From Pseudonocardia sp. CNS-004 (lineage in GTDB: Bacteria; Actinomycetota; Actinomycetes; Mycobacteriales; Pseudonocardiaceae), in assembly GCA_001942185.1 (NCBI GenBank), contig MKJV01000078.1:1-64000 (forward strand): DNA of 64,000 nucleotides, in the 5' to 3' direction. Under the pieces are notes generated by a model. The model was not told where the DNA came from. It searched no databases and saw nothing but the letters and a program-made list of their open reading frames with translations. Position 1 is the stretch's first letter; every line of letters starts with the position of its first letter. Of this stretch, positions 9,021 through 18,490 are shown one piece after another. A program made the position numbers and the translations under genes.

Positions 9021-9383
9021 TCCACCCGCACGTCGAGGGCGGCCCGGCGGCGCTGGGCGTACGCCCCGTAGCCCGCGCCCGCGGCGAGGAGCAGGGGGAG
9101 CACGTTGATCCACGGCGACGAGCTGCCGGTGACGTCGCCGTAGTTGGCGACGATCAGCAGGCCGCACGTCAGCAGCGCGGCGCCCGCGACGACCGGCGCG
9201 ACGCGGGTGGCCCACGCGGAGCCGGTCACCCGGCCGCGCGCGGCGGCCCGCACGACGCTCGCGCAGCGAGGCGAGCGCGGTGATCGGGGCGGTGGCGCCG
9301 ACGACCACGGCGACCATGCCGGGCACCCCGATCGCCCCGGCCCGGAGAGCGGGTTCCTGCGGTGTGCGGGGGTCGAGCGTCAT
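9011..9383 (-). pseudogene. Remnant of an APC-family amino-acid permease
   Basis: The N-terminus (MTLDPRTPQEPAL then GVPGMVAVVVGATAPITAL) is that of an APC-superfamily permease, whose members usually have about 450-500 residues. After some 35 residues it runs straight into a C-terminal tail with two membrane segments (VAPVVAGAALLTCGLLIV, INVLPLLLAAGAGYGAYAQR). The middle, about 350 residues, is missing. The junction lies near 9255-9275 beside CGCTCGCGCAGCGAGG and is also out of frame. Such a loss cannot be a base-calling error, so this is a real deletion remnant. Its end overlaps the phosphotriesterase gene by 10 bases. Confidence 0.8.
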
Positions 9384-9403
9384 TGCGGACCTCCGGGTGC
9401 GGG

Positions 9404-10622
9404 TCAGGGGGCCAGTACGTCGTCCAGCCAGTCGTGGATCACGCCGGCGGCCCGGCGCAGGACGTCGACCTGGTTGTGCAGGGCGCCGCCGAATCGGGCG
9501 TCGAACTCCAGCAGGGTGGCCGGGGCGGTGAGGTGGGCGAGCAGCTGCTCGGGCTGGCCGTGCAGCGTCTGGTCCTGTTCGCCCTTGACGACGAGCACCG
9601 GGCACGTGATCTCCTCGGCGACCCCGTCCGCGACGGTGAAGTCCGCCCAGCGCGCGTACAGCCCGCGGGTGGTCGGCTCGCCCATCACCCAGCGGCCGTG
9701 CTCGGTGAACCAGCGGATCGTGCCGTCCTCGGCGATGCGGCGCTCGATGAGCGCGTCGAGCTCCGGGTCGTGCGGGGCGCGCAGCCGCGCGAGCACCGCG
9801 TCCCGCTCGCCGGGCGGGGTGCGCAGGACGTAGTCCAGCGGCACCGTCCCCATGTCGTACACCCCGTCGAACGCGACGACCGCGGCGATCCGGTCGTCGA
9901 AGGCCGCCGCGCGCGGGGCGAGCACGCCGCCCATGCTGATCCCGACCAGCCCGATCCGATCGGCGCGCACGTCCGGGCGGGCCGCGGCCACGTCGAGCAC
10001 CGGGCCGACGACGTGCTCCCAGTCCGGGCGGAACGGCAGCCCGAGCTCCCGGATCACCTGCCCCTGCCCCGGCCCCTCGAACGCGAGCACGTGGTAGCCG
10101 CGCTCGCGCCCGGCGTGCCCGATCATCGACCAGATCTCCTCCCCCGTGCCGTCGAAACCGTTGTGCACCACGATCAGCGGGCGCGGCTCGGCGCGCCGCA
10201 GGAGAAGAAGTAGCCGGGCAGCGTCACGCCCTCGTAGGGGATCTCGAGGAACTCGGCGGCCGGCGTGAACAGCTCGGCCGCCCTCCGGAACGTCGTGACA
10301 CCCCGGCCCGACGCCGCGCGGATGCGGGGGTCGCCGGGATCGCCGTGGAGGAAGAACTCGGAGGTGCGGAAGTAGTTGGCCGCGCGCAGGAACGCGTCGC
10401 GGGCACTGGTCCGGTGACCGCCCGCGAGGGCTTCCTCGCCCCTGGCGAGCACCCACTCCGCGGTGGCCGACCACTCGCGGTACCAGCTGTCGTCGTCACC
10501 CTCGACCACGCGCCGCGCGGTGGCGAGGCACTCGCCGATCTCGGCGGCGCCGTAGGCGTCTGCCCCATGACGCGCAGCATTTCGAACTCGTACTGGGGGT
10601 TCTGCGCGAACACCAGGTTCAC
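9404..10622 (-). CDS. Alpha/beta hydrolase, FrsA/pseudooxynicotine-hydrolase type
   Basis: The corrected protein has about 406 residues. A helical N-terminal cap region (RAAELFTPAAEFLEIPYEG) precedes the hydrolase core. The core has the oxyanion stretch VVHNGFDGTGEEIW, the nucleophile elbow GISMGG, an acid in VKGEQDQT and a His in GALHNQVD. This layout matches the FrsA/DUF1100 and 2,6-dihydropseudooxynicotine hydrolase group, which cleave C-C bonds or esters. The substrate is unknown. The GTG start at 10622 overlaps the stop of the upstream oxidoreductase gene. Frame breaks near 10570-10590 and 10200 fit single missing bases. Confidence 0.85.
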
Positions 10623-11453
10623 GACGCCACCCCCGCCCCGCGGTGGGCCTCCTCGACGACCTCGCGGAAGGACCGCGGCGGCGCCCCGTGACGTCCTGCA
10701 CCGCGGAGGTCGTCCGGTCCTCGGTGCCGCGGGCGATGTCCGCGTCGAGGCCGGCGAGCTGCGCAGCGAAGTCCGGCGGGTAACCGGCCGCCGCGAGGCG
10801 CTCGGCCAGCTCCCCGACGCGACCGCCCGGTGGCGGACGGCGCGGCCGGTGGCTGCGCCCAGCACGGCGGCCGCGTCGGAGTAGCTCAACGCCTCCGGCC
10901 CGGTGAGCACGTACTCGCCGGTGTGCGGCTCCTCGTCGGACAGGGCGTGCACGGCCACCGCCGCGATGTCGCCCGCGTCGACGAACGCCACCCGCCCGGC
11001 CCCGGTGGCCGTGACGATCTCGCCGTCGGCACGCGCGGAGCGGGCGTGCGGGTGGTCGCCGAGGAAGTTCTGCATGAACCAGGACGGCCGCAACACCGTG
11101 GACTCCGCGACGCCGGTGCACACCATCCGGTGCAGCTCGCCCAGACCCGGCGCCCCCTCCGGCACCGCGGACGAGCTGAGCAGCACCACGCGCCGGATCC
11201 CGCGTTCCCGCGTCCGGTCGAGGAACGGCGCCACGAGCGGTGCGGGGTCGGCGACTCCGACCGGAGCGACGAGGTAGACGGCGCGCACGTCGTCCAGCGC
11301 CGGTGCGTGGGTGCCGGGGTCGGCCCACTCGAAGCGGACCTGCCCGGCCCCTGGGCGGCGGCTCGCGACGCGCACCGGCACACCGCGCTCGCGCAACCCG
11401 GCCGCGACACGACTGCCGGTGGTCCCGGTGCCGCCGGTGACGAGCACGGTCAT
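10619..11453 (-). CDS. NmrA-like NAD(P)-binding oxidoreductase
   Basis: About 278 residues of an atypical short-chain dehydrogenase of the NmrA / quinone oxidoreductase 2 type. The nucleotide-binding glycine motif VTGGTGTTG lies at the very N-terminus, followed by the substrate region RPSWFMQNFLGD and YVLTGPEALSYSDAAAVLG. Such proteins act as NADPH-dependent reductases or redox sensors. The start codon overlaps the preceding gene (ATGA) and the stop overlaps the next (GTGA), giving a tight three-gene operon. Frame breaks near 10840 and 10683 fit single missing bases. Confidence 0.87.
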
Positions 11454-11881
11454 CGCGCACCACCCAGGTCCGCCATGCCGTCCGCACCGCCGAGGGCCTC
11501 GGCGGCGGCGACCGGGCTCCAGTAGTCGCGGTAGCCGGCGATCTCGCCGCCGCGCACGGTGATCACGCTGATGTACTTCATCCGGTACGGCCGCCCGGTG
11601 CGCACCGCGATGCCGTCCACCTCGAACTCCACGACGACCACCTCCGGGTCGGCGGTGCGGTGCACCGTCCGGCTCGTGATCGCACGCAGGTCGACGTGGT
11701 CGGTGTAGTCGCGCAAGTACTCCGTGACGGCGGCGCGGCCCTCCACCCGCTGCGGGTAGCCGGCGGGCGCGAACGGGAACTCGATGGTCCCGTCGACCGC
11801 CCACAGGCCCGCGAACCCGGCCATGTCATGGGCGAGCAGCAGGTCCATGGCCCGGTCGACGACGTCGGTCGGTGTGGTCAT
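11450..11881 (-). CDS. SnoaL-like NTF2-fold protein
   Basis: An intact 143-residue protein of the SnoaL/NTF2 cone fold. The N-terminal helix DVVDRAMDLLLAHDMAGFAG, the strand FAGLWAVDGTIEFPFAP and the terminal GGEIAGYRDYWSPVA are typical. Members are isomerases, cyclases or hydratases acting on small hydrophobic molecules. It is the first gene of the operon with the NmrA-like and hydrolase genes, with GAGGAG just before the ATG. It is divergent from a TetR gene and probably repressed by it. Confidence 0.88.
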   Translation of the reverse strand: MTTPTDVVDRAMDLLLAHDMAGFAGLWAVDGTIEFPFAPAGYPQRVEGRAAVTEYLRDYTDHVDLRAITSRTVHRTADPEVVVVEFEVDGIAVRTGRPYRMKYISVITVRGGEIAGYRDYWSPVAAAEALGGADGMADLGGAR

Positions 11882-11900
11882 CCCGAAACTCCTCAGAAAC

Positions 11901-11949
11901 GGACGGTACGGCCCCGTCCCGACGAACCATAGCGGGACGGGACCGTCCC
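11901..11949. promoter_or_regulatory. Paired TetR-type operators between snoaL-like and tetR genes
   Basis: Two palindromes lie in the short divergent gap: GGACGG-N7-CCGTCC at 11901-11919 and GGGACGG-GA-CCGTCCC at 11934-11949. The shared GGACGG/CCGTCC half-sites suggest one regulator binding twice, most likely the adjacent TetR protein. A CATACT at 11957-11962 could be its -10 box. Confidence 0.65.
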
Positions 11950-11953
11950 GTCC

Positions 11954-12576
11954 ATGCCATACTCGGCGACCGTGGAAGCGAGCTCGAAGCGGACGCCGAC
12001 CGGTGCCGCCGTCCTGCAGGCCGATGTCACCGACGCGATCACCGAGCCGTGCTCGACGAGCTGGCCGAAACCGGGTACGGCAGGCTCTCGATGGAGGCCG
12101 TCGCCCGGCGGGCGGGGGTCGGCAAGAGCGCGCTCTACCGGCGCTGGCCGTCGAAGCAGGAGATGGTCATGGCGGTGCTCGGGGAATTCAGCATCGAGCT
12201 GGCCACGGCACCCGACACCGGATCGCTGCGCGGTGACCTCATCGGCCTCCTGCAGGGGCTGCACGAATGGCTGACCCACCCCCGCTTCTCCCGGATCCTC
12301 CCCGATCTCACGGCCGAGGGCGTGCGCAACACCGAGGTCGCCGAGGCCGTGCGGGCGGCGATCGGCGACCCGCGGCGCGCGCTGGGCGCCACCGTCCTGC
12401 GACGCGCGATCGACCGCGGCGAGCTACCCGCCGACACCGACCTGGAGCTGGCCCTCGACCTGGTCGCAGCGCCCGTCTACTGGCGGCTCTCCGTCCGGCG
12501 GGCCCCGGCCGAGCCCGGCTACCTCGACAACGTCGCCGATGTCGTGCTGCGCGCGCTGGGAGCCCATCCGGCGTGA
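11954..12576 (+). CDS. TetR-family transcriptional regulator
   Basis: About 207 residues. The N-terminal DNA-binding domain is ETGYGRLSMEAVARRAGVGKSALYRRWPSKQEMV, and the C-terminal helical ligand domain contains TAEGVRNTEVAEAVRAAIGDPRRALGA. ATG 11954 is the first in-frame start. GTG 11972 is an equally good leaderless candidate, since a -10-like CATACT lies ten bases before it. The frame breaks near 12042-12050, before the helix-turn-helix, and fits one missing base. It likely represses itself and the divergent snoaL-like operon. Confidence 0.88.
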
Positions 12577-12589
12577 CGCCGCCGCGCAC

Positions 12590-13174
12590 TCACCGCGACT
12601 GCAGCGCGTCCAGCGCCACCGCCATGGACGCAGCCACCCGGAAGTCGACGCGCGGATCCGGCACGTCGATGACGTAGCGGTCGCGGATCGCCTTCTTCCG
12701 CTCGCTGATCAGCACCGGCTGCCCGGTCGCGGTGTCGACGAAGTCGAAGTGGAAGACGAACGGCACCCATATGTCCCCGAGGTACGGGATGAAGTCCCAC
12801 ACCCGGCGCAGGATCGCGATGACGGGCCTGCGTTCCTTGCCGATGGCCTCGTACCCCGGGCCGGCCATGCGCCACGTCGAACGCAGCAGGCTCGCTCCGA
12901 ACTCCTTGCGGAAGTAGCCGAGCGCGTTGCCGTACTCGTCGAACACGTCGTGCTCGGCGTGCACGTCGAGCCGCTGGCGCGCCTTGAACGAGAACACCGC
13001 CCGGGAGCGGGACTCGTCGGCGTAGAAGATGATCTCCTCGCGCAGCTTCATGCGCTTCTGCTGGGCGAACGCGAGCAGCGGGCCCTCACTGCCGTCCGGC
13101 GCGGCGCCCCGGATCTCGTAGCGGTTGACCATCATCGTGATCTTCTGGCGGACGAAGAACCGCGGGACGTGCAT
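12590..13174 (-). CDS. LURP-one-related / scramblase-like protein
   Basis: An intact protein of 194 residues from ATG 13174; a GTG 30 bases upstream would add ten residues. The pattern RFFVRQKITMMVNRYEIRG, then LAFAQQKRMKLREEIIFYAD and ARQRLDVHAEHDVFDEYGNALGYFRKEF, is that of the LURP-one-related (LOR/Tubby-like) beta-barrel family. The bacterial function is not known. It has no signal peptide but one moderately hydrophobic stretch (IPYLGDIWVPFVFHF). It converges on the TetR gene. Confidence 0.75.
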   Translation of the reverse strand: MHVPRFFVRQKITMMVNRYEIRGAAPDGSEGPLLAFAQQKRMKLREEIIFYADESRSRAVFSFKARQRLDVHAEHDVFDEYGNALGYFRKEFGASLLRSTWRMAGPGYEAIGKERRPVIAILRRVWDFIPYLGDIWVPFVFHFDFVDTATGQPVLISERKKAIRDRYVIDVPDPRVDFRVAASMAVALDALQSR

Positions 13175-13227
13175 GAGCCCGAGTCTGACACCTGGATCTT
13201 TCACCTCGCACCTCCCACTGACACTCT

Positions 13228-14079
13228 GTGACCATGGGTGTGCGCAGCGGGGCCCTCGTCCGCAGACGGCAACTCGCCCGCGTCCTGCGCGAGATGCGCC
13301 AGAAGGCCGGCTTCACGATCGAGGCCGCCGCACCCCGGCTGGACTTCTCCCCGAGCAAACTCAGCCGGATAGAGAACGCCCACCAGGGCGTCGACGTGCA
13401 CGTCGTGCGCACGATGATGGACATCTTCGGCGTCGGCGGCGACCGGTGGAACGAGATCCTCGACCTCACCCGCGCCGCCGGCGCCAAGGGTTGGTGGCGC
13501 GCCTACGGCCTCGACGACCACGGCTACGTGCCACTCGAGGCCGAGGCGAGCGCGGTGCGCGAGTACGCGGTGAACTGCCTGCCCGGGCTACTGCAGACCG
13601 CCGAGTACGCGCGGTCCCTGTTCGAGAGCTCCGGGCACATCGGAAGCCCGGCCGTGCGGGAGAACGACGTCGCGATCCGCATGATCCGCCAAGACCGGCT
13701 GCGAGACCCGGAGAACCCACTGACCTTGGATGCGGTGATCGAGGAGTCGGCTCTGCGCCGCATGATCGGCGACGCCGACATCATGTGCGCGCAGCTCGCG
13801 CAGGTGGTGGAGGCCGCCGAACTCGACTCGGTCACGATCCAGGTGCTGCCGGCCGACGTCGGCGCTCATCAAGGCGTCACCGGCGCGTTCACGCTGCTCA
13901 GCTTCGAGGGATTGGGAGAGCCCGACATCGGCTACGTCGAGCACCCCATGGGGTCGGTCCACATCGAGAAGGCCGGGGACGTTGCCAGGGGTAGGCTCGT
14001 CTTCGACCACCTACGCAGGCTGGCGCTGGGCCAGGAGGAGTCGGCGGCCCTGATCGAGCGGGTGGCCATGCAGATGTGA
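13228..14079 (+). CDS. XRE-family regulator with DUF5753 (Scr1-type)
   Basis: An intact 283-residue protein. The N-terminal helix-turn-helix (ARVLREMRQKAGFTIEAAAP then SPSKLSRIENAH) is followed by the DUF5753 ligand-like domain with CLPGLLQTAEYARSLFE and a Val/Leu-rich core. This is the common actinobacterial regulator that is nearly always paired with a small DUF397 protein, as here. Some such pairs control development or antibiotic production and they have been likened to toxin-antitoxin modules. GTG 13228 or ATG 13234 may be the start. Confidence 0.92.
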   Translation: MTMGVRSGALVRRRQLARVLREMRQKAGFTIEAAAPRLDFSPSKLSRIENAHQGVDVHVVRTMMDIFGVGGDRWNEILDLTRAAGAKGWWRAYGLDDHGYVPLEAEASAVREYAVNCLPGLLQTAEYARSLFESSGHIGSPAVRENDVAIRMIRQDRLRDPENPLTLDAVIEESALRRMIGDADIMCAQLAQVVEAAELDSVTIQVLPADVGAHQGVTGAFTLLSFEGLGEPDIGYVEHPMGSVHIEKAGDVARGRLVFDHLRRLALGQEESAALIERVAMQM

Positions 14080-14103
14080 GGCCGCGACGCGAAGAGGTGC
14101 CCG

Positions 14104-14325
14104 ATGCCCGCCCGAAACCTCGACGACCTGGCCTGGCGGACGAGCACATTCAGCGGCAGCGGCGGCAACAGCACCGGCTGCGTCGAGGTGGCTTCCCTCC
14201 CCCACGGCGTCATCGCGGTCCGCGACACCAAGGACCGCACCCGAGCGCCCCACCGCTACTCGGCCCCGGCATGGCAGGCGTTCCTCGCAGGAATCCGAGC
14301 GGGCGAGTTCAGTCGGACGACATAA
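14104..14325 (+). CDS. DUF397 small protein
   Basis: 73 residues with the DUF397 hallmarks: W-R-T-S-T-F-S near the N-terminus, GGNSTGCVEVA, then VAVRDTKD-like IAVRDTKDRT and the closing SAPAWQAFLAGIRAGEF. It lies 24 bases after the XRE regulator with GAAGAGG as a ribosome-binding site. These proteins are thought to antagonise or be controlled by the upstream regulator. A large palindromic repeat follows 26 bases after the stop. Confidence 0.92.
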   Translation: MPARNLDDLAWRTSTFSGSGGNSTGCVEVASLPHGVIAVRDTKDRTRAPHRYSAPAWQAFLAGIRAGEFSRTT

Positions 14326-14351
14326 CTTCACGATTCTGGCCGAGAACACAC

Positions 14352-14423
14352 GACTTCACACATCCAGCATGGGCTTCACACAAGGCCGGCCTTCTGTGAA
14401 GCCCATGCGGAGTGTGTGAAGTC
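14352..14423. repeat. 72-base palindrome, copy 1 of the ACTTCRCACA family
   Basis: Two 36-base arms meet at GGCCGGCC with no loop. The left arm reads GACTTCACACATCCAGCATG, then GGCTTCACACAAGGCC. The right arm is its reverse complement apart from a few positions. Each arm holds the TTCACACA word twice. It lies between convergent genes (DUF397 and the YesL-like gene), where a hairpin could end transcription both ways. Related copies are at 21264-21333 and 22311-22380. Confidence 0.88.
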
Positions 14424-14446
14424 AGCGCACGGAGGCAGCGGAGCTG

Positions 14447-15036
14447 CTACGCGCGCGGCAGCACCAGCCTGCGGTGCACGGCGTGCAGGGCCAGCACGAG
14501 CAACGCCGGGAGCACCAGGCCGATCCCAGGCAGAAGCACCGCCAGCAGAGCGGCGACGGCCGTCACGACCAACGCCGCGAGGCCCGCGGCGGGGACGCGC
14601 AGCAGATCGGTCCACGCGGCAGCCAAGGCAGCGCGCCACGTGCCGCCTGCCAGCCGTGGCACGGCGAGCAGCACCACGGCCGACAGGACGGCCACCGCCA
14701 CGCCGAAAGCCGCCAGCGCCACGCCTCCCCCGGGCACGACGCCGTCCCGCAACCAGGCGAGCTGCTGGGCCACCACCAGGCCCCCGAGCACCCCGACCAC
14801 GCCCACCGGCACACCGGGCAGCAGCCGCCGCCCGAACTCCGCGGCAATCTCCCGGTAGGACGGCAGGTCGTCGTGGTCGGCCCAGTGCCCGACTGCCGTG
14901 GACAGGGTGGCCACCACCGCACCGACCGTGAGCACCGGCAGCTCGCCAGCACCGCGACGATGCCGAGCAGGGCCAGCTCGCCGACCCGGCGCAGCTGCTC
15001 CTTCCAGCCCCGCGCCACCGGCACCGCCGAACTCAT
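14447..15036 (-). CDS. YesL-like DUF624 membrane protein
   Basis: About 196 residues with four or five membrane segments, beginning MSSAVPVARGWKEQLRRVGE and continuing LLGIVAVLA...LTVGAVVATLSTAVGH. DUF624/YesL proteins are usually the last gene of sugar ABC transporter operons. Here it follows two permease genes with an ATGA overlap. Its function is unknown; assembly or regulation of the transporter has been suggested. The break near 14940 fits one missing base. Confidence 0.8.
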
Positions 15037-15934
15037 CCCTTGATCCCGCTCGTGTTGATGCCGTCGACGATGAGCCGCTGGAACACCAGGAAGAACAGGA
15101 ACACCGGCACCAGCGACAGCACCGACATCGCGAACATCGGCGCGATCGCGTTCTGCCCGCTCGAGTCGAGGAACAGCCGCAGCCCGATCGGCACGGTGTA
15201 GGCCTCGAGGTCGTTGAGATAGACGAGCTGGGTGAAGAAGTCGTTCCAGGTCCAGATGAACGAGAACACCGCGGTGGTGACGAGCGCGGGCTTGGTGAGC
15301 GGCAGCACCACGAAGAAGAACCGCCGGTAGGGCCCGCAACCGTCGATCTCGGCCGCCTCGTCGAGGCTGCGCGGGATACCCCGCATGAACTGCACCATGA
15401 GGAACACGAAGAACGCCTCGGTGGCGAGGAACTTCGGCACGATCAGCGGCAGCGGGGTGTTGATCCACTCGAGGTTGTTGAACAGCACGTACTGCGGGAC
15501 GATCAGCACGTGGTGCGGCAGCAGCAGCGTGCCGATCATGAGCGCGAACCAGAAGCCGCGCAGCGGGAACTTGAGCCGGGCGAACGCGAAAGCGGCCAGC
15601 GAGCAGGCCACGACGTTACCGATGACGACACCGGCCGAGACCACGGCGCTGTTCAGGAAGAACGTGCCGAACGTGACGCCCGGGATGCCGGTCCAGCCCT
15701 CGACGTAGTTCTGCGGGCTGAACTCGCGGGGGAACACGTTGACGTTGTTGAGGATCTCCTGCGGTGCCTTGAACGAGGTGCCGATCATGTAGCGATCGGG
15801 TAGAGCGCCACGAGCAGGATCGCGATCAGCACGACGTGCGCGGTGGTGCCCTCGTACCAGCGGCCCTTCTGGCCGGCCGGACCGGGCGCAGCCGGAGAGA
15901 CGCCGACCGGCGCGACTGCGGTGGTGGTGGCCAT
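15033..15934 (-). CDS. Carbohydrate ABC transporter permease (MalG/UgpE type)
   Basis: About 300 residues, six membrane segments. The EAA loop, which contacts the ATPase, reads IDEAAEIDGCGPYRRFFFVVLPLTKPAL in slightly variant form (SLDEAAEIDGCGP). The first periplasmic loop SFKAPQEILNN and the end VFQRLIVDGINTSGIKG are typical of MalG-like CUT1 permeases. The N-terminus (MATTTAVAPVGV) is in another frame, with the break near 15785-15800. No ATPase gene lies in this operon, so a shared MsiK-type ATPase is likely. Confidence 0.92.
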
Positions 15935-16892
15935 CAGCGGTCCCCCTCGTCGGCGTAGTGGACCCAGAGCGAGCCGCTGCGGAAGACGAACGCGGTGATG
16001 ATGCCCAGCGCGATGAGGAACACCCACGCCATCGCCGACGCGTAGCCCATCTGGAAGTCGCCGAACCCGCGCAGGTACAGGTACACCGTGTAGAGCAGCG
16101 TGGAGTCGGCCGGGCCGCCGGTGCCACCGCTGATCACGAACGCCGCGGTGAAGCCCTGGAACCCGGCGATCGTCTCCAGCACGACGTTGAAGAACAGCAC
16201 CGGCGACAGCAGCGGCAAAGTGACGTGCCAGAACTGCTTGATCCGGCCGGCCCCGTCGAGCGCGGCGGCCTCGAACATCTCCGTCGGGATCTGCTTGAGC
16301 CCGGCGAGGAAGATCACCATCGGGGCGCCGAACTGCCACGCGGCGAGTATCACGAGCGTGCCCAGGGCGAAGGCCGGGTCGCGATCCAGGCCCGTCCGGG
16401 AATGCCGAAGACCGCCAGCACCCCGTTGATCGCGCCCTGGCCGCCGAACAGCGTCTGCCAGACGATCGCGATGGCGACGCTGCCGCCCAGCAGCGAGGGC
16501 ACGTAGTACAGCGAGCGGTACAGCCCGACGCCGCGCCGGTTGCGGTAGAGCAGCAGCGCGACGCCGAGGGCAACGGCGAGCTTGAGCGGCACCGAGGTGA
16601 CCGCGAACAGCAAGGTGGCGCCCACCGCGTTCCAGAACTGGGGGTCGCCGGTGAACATCCGCTCGTAGTTCTCCAGGCCCACCCACTCCGGATCCTGCAA
16701 CAGGTCGTAGTCGGTGAAGCTCAGGTAGAGCGAATAGAGCATCGGCAGCAACGTGATGCCGAAGAGCCCGAGCAACCACGGGCTGAGGAAGACGTAGCCC
16801 GCGATCGCCTCCTTGCGGCGGCCCGGCCGGCCCGGAGCACCGGGCGGCCGGCGGCCGGAGGCAGGCACCTGACGTACTGCCGTGTCCACCAT
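15934..16892 (-). CDS. Carbohydrate ABC transporter permease (MalF/UgpA type)
   Basis: About 319 residues. A Pro/Arg-rich cytoplasmic N-terminus precedes the first membrane segment (IAGYVFLSPWLLGLFGITLLP), then PMLYSLYLSFTDYDLL and the EAA loop EMFEAAALDGAGRIKQFWHVTLPLL. It forms the heterodimeric channel with the neighbouring MalG-like protein. Its stop overlaps that gene's start by one base. The break near 16380 fits one missing base. Confidence 0.92.
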
Positions 16893-16905
16893 CGACCCCG
16901 ACCCG

Positions 16906-18240
16906 TCAGCTCGCCGCGCGCTCGAGCTCGCCGGTGACCTGGGCGACGTACTCCGCGGCCCCGTCGGCCGGGGACTGGCGACCGAACCCGACGTTCTCCG
17001 CAGACGCCTGGAGCAGTCGCGTGGTCTGCGAGTCGCCCTGCGCGGGCACCGGCGGAGTGGGACCGGCCTGGGCCGTGACCCGCTCGTCGAACGCGAGCAC
17101 GCCCTTCAACTGGTCGTCGAACGAGGGCGAGATCGCGTCCCGCACCTGCTGGTTCGGCGGCAGGCCGCGCTCGGTGCCGAGGATCGCACCCGCCTCGGGG
17201 TCACTGACGAAGAAGTTGATCACATCGACGGCAGTGGCCACGTTGTCGCCACCCGAGTACGCGGTGAAGAACTGCGACGGCCGAGCGTAGGCACCGGTCT
17301 GCGCCCCCGGCATCGGGTACAGGGCCAGCTCGTGGTCGGTGCCCTTGCTGAGCTCGGTGAACTGGTTGTCGTAGCTGAACGTCCCCGCCGTCTGCTTGGT
17401 GAGCACCGTGTTCTTCGAGATGTCGCCCGCGTTGGCCGGCTGCGCGACCTCGGCCGGTGACGCGGCGCCGCTCTCGCGGAACCCGGCCCACATCTCGAAC
17501 CACCGCGTGACGTCCTCCACCGTGTATCCCGGCTTCTGGCCGTCGTAGAGCTCCTTGCCCTGCTGGCGGAGCCAGAACTCGAACACCGACATGCTGGCGC
17601 TCTCGTCCCGGAACGCCCATGGCGCTCCACCGGTGGCCTGGTTGACCTGTACGGCCCAGCTGCCGAACTCCTCCCACGAAGCCCACCCGGTCTCCGGCGG
17701 GAGCAGGCCGAGGGGCTCCACGACCGTCTTGTCCACGACGAAGGCGCCCGTGTTGGCAGCGAGCGGGATCGCGTAGAGCTTGTCGTCGACCTTGCCGGTG
17801 CCCAGCAGCTTCTCGTCGATGCCGTCGACCTGCAGCGTGCTACCCACCCACGGGTCGAGCTCGACGAGCAGGCCCTTGCTGGAGTACTCGCGCAGCACCC
17901 GGTTGTCGATCTGGATGATGTCGGCCGCGTTGCGCCCGGCCGCGGTGGTGTTGACCTTGTCGTAGTAGCCCGAGTAGCCCTGCCACTGCGTCGTGAAGGT
18001 GACGTTCGGGTGCTTCTGCGTGTAGAGGTCGAGCACCTTCTGCGTGAGCTCGGCCCGCGCGGGCCCGCCCCACCAGGTGACCTCCAGCTGCACCGGCTGC
18101 TCGTGCTCGGGCGGGCCGCCCGCCTCCTGGTCACTCGCGCGCGACCCGCCACCACCACACGCGGCGGTGGCGAGGACGGTGAGAGCCGCCGCGCCCGCCA
18201 GCAGCGTGCGCATGGTTCGGGCGGACCCGAGGATGGCCAT
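16906..18240 (-). CDS. Extracellular sugar-binding lipoprotein (family 1 solute-binding)
   Basis: An intact gene of 444 residues. The lipoprotein box LTVLATAACGGGG is followed by a type-1 solute-binding fold: VQLEVTWWGGPARAELTQKV, PNVTFTTQWQGYSGYYDKV, DIIQIDNRVLREY. ATG 18240 has AAGGAG seven bases upstream; the longer in-frame extension crosses the promoter region. It is the first gene of the transporter operon, divergent from the oxidoreductase and uronate isomerase genes, so an oligo- or monosaccharide acid (uronate) ligand is likely. Confidence 0.93.
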   Translation of the reverse strand: MAILGSARTMRTLLAGAAALTVLATAACGGGGSRASDQEAGGPPEHEQPVQLEVTWWGGPARAELTQKVLDLYTQKHPNVTFTTQWQGYSGYYDKVNTTAAGRNAADIIQIDNRVLREYSSKGLLVELDPWVGSTLQVDGIDEKLLGTGKVDDKLYAIPLAANTGAFVVDKTVVEPLGLLPPETGWASWEEFGSWAVQVNQATGGAPWAFRDESASMSVFEFWLRQQGKELYDGQKPGYTVEDVTRWFEMWAGFRESGAASPAEVAQPANAGDISKNTVLTKQTAGTFSYDNQFTELSKGTDHELALYPMPGAQTGAYARPSQFFTAYSGGDNVATAVDVINFFVSDPEAGAILGTERGLPPNQQVRDAISPSFDDQLKGVLAFDERVTAQAGPTPPVPAQGDSQTTRLLQASAENVGFGRQSPADGAAEYVAQVTGELERAAS

Positions 18241-18337
18241 GGGAGCTCCTTCGATCACACTGACCCCGGCCGGCCACCTCTGTGTGGCGCCGCGCACAGG
18301 CCTGGCTCGTCGCGCAATTAGTTCAGAGCGGGCGCGC

Positions 18338-18352
18338 GACGTCAACAACGTC
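18338..18352. promoter_or_regulatory. Second palindrome in the divergent sugar promoter
   Basis: GACGTCAACAACGTC has perfect 5-base arms around CAACA and lies 98 bases upstream of the solute-binding gene. A T-rich stretch follows at 18359-18367. It may be a promoter-proximal operator. No specific regulator can be named. Confidence 0.35.
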
Positions 18353-18450
18353 TTGCGGTTTTTTTCAGCCGTTTGCATCATGGGTTCACCGCCGCCTCGG
18401 TAGCGGTGCCCCACAACGCCGTGAGCTGCCCGCTCAGCCGAATCGCCGCC

Positions 18451-18466
18451 CTGCAAGCCTTTGCAG
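18451..18466. promoter_or_regulatory. LacI-type operator shared with the lacI at 26441-27462
   Basis: CTGCAAGCCTTTGCAG has perfect CTGCAA/TTGCAG arms around four bases. The same arms occur in CTGCAAACCCTTGCAG upstream of the LacI gene at 27462. It lies 25 bases before the oxidoreductase start, a normal position for repression. The 9-kb-distant LacI protein is therefore the likely regulator of the transporter and uronate genes. Confidence 0.75.
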
Positions 18467-18490
18467 CCGGCACCAGCACAGGGAGTGTGC

